Shown: positions 6,235 to 6,260 of the stretch, piece after piece
How positions within the stretch are numbered: the stretch's first letter is position 1
How the letters are laid out: every line of letters starts with the position of its first letter
Assembly (NCBI GenBank): GCA_035622975.1
Contig: DASPUH010000001.1
Location: 1-6,260, forward strand
Reading direction: 5' to 3'
DNA length: 6,260 bases
DNA from: DASPUH01 sp035622975
Lineage (GTDB): Bacteria; Chloroflexota; Limnocylindria; Limnocylindrales; CSP1-4
Translations under genes and position numbers: made by a program
Notes under the pieces: generated by a model
Database searches by the model: none
Told to the model about the DNA's origin: nothing
What the model saw: the letters and a program-made list of their open reading frames with translations, nothing else

Positions 6235-6240
6235 AATCTA
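6235..6240 (-). promoter_or_regulatory. Putative -10 box of the propeller-membrane gene
   Basis: The minus strand reads TAGATT (TANNNT). Transcription would start near 6228, leaving a leader of about 37 bases to the GTG at 6191 with AGGGG well placed. Any -35 would fall at or beyond the window edge. Confidence 0.
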
Positions 6241-6260
6241 GCCGATTGCGAGGGCCGCGA

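Noticed and set aside
1..6260. tRNA, rRNA, CRISPR, insertion sequence, prophage or defence genes
   Set aside because: None of the expected motifs, repeat spacing or protein families was seen on either strand.

Overview
The window is very GC-rich and densely coded. It uses GTG starts freely, and the putative -10 boxes are of the TANNNT type. It carries a deazaflavin (F420)-type nitroreductase-family protein. Together these suggest an actinomycete-like or Chloroflexota-like soil or freshwater bacterium. No rRNA or other taxonomic marker is present, so this is inference. I see no tRNA, CRISPR array, insertion sequence, integrase or phage gene.

There are five genes. (1) From the left edge to 739 (+) is the C-terminal part of an isochorismatase-fold cysteine amidohydrolase with a complete Asp-Lys-Cys triad and a RutB-like layout. 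(2) After a 53-base gap, at 793-2256 (+), comes a 12-helix NCS1 nucleobase/hydantoin-type permease with a strong Shine-Dalgarno. These two look like an operon for importing and hydrolysing a nitrogen compound, either a nucleobase breakdown product or another amide. (3) At 2310-2738 (-) is a small SRPBCC (Bet v1/START fold) ligand-binding protein, convergent with the permease. (4) At 2882-3475 (+), divergent from gene 3, is a membrane-anchored DUF385/DDN-type deazaflavin-dependent oxidoreductase. (5) At 3537-6191 (-), convergent with gene 4, is a long protein with a signal peptide, a small beta domain, a Pro/Ser linker, a seven-repeat YVTN-like beta-propeller and nine membrane helices.

Two divergent promoters fit the 143-base gap between genes 3 and 4. 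Weak inverted repeats lie in both convergent gaps (2257-2309 and 3476-3536). Genes 1 and 2 form a functional pair; I see no evidence that genes 3, 4 and 5 belong to the same pathway. The least explained element is the propeller plus nine-helix protein, whose function I cannot assign. There is no clear sign of a defence system or mobile island.
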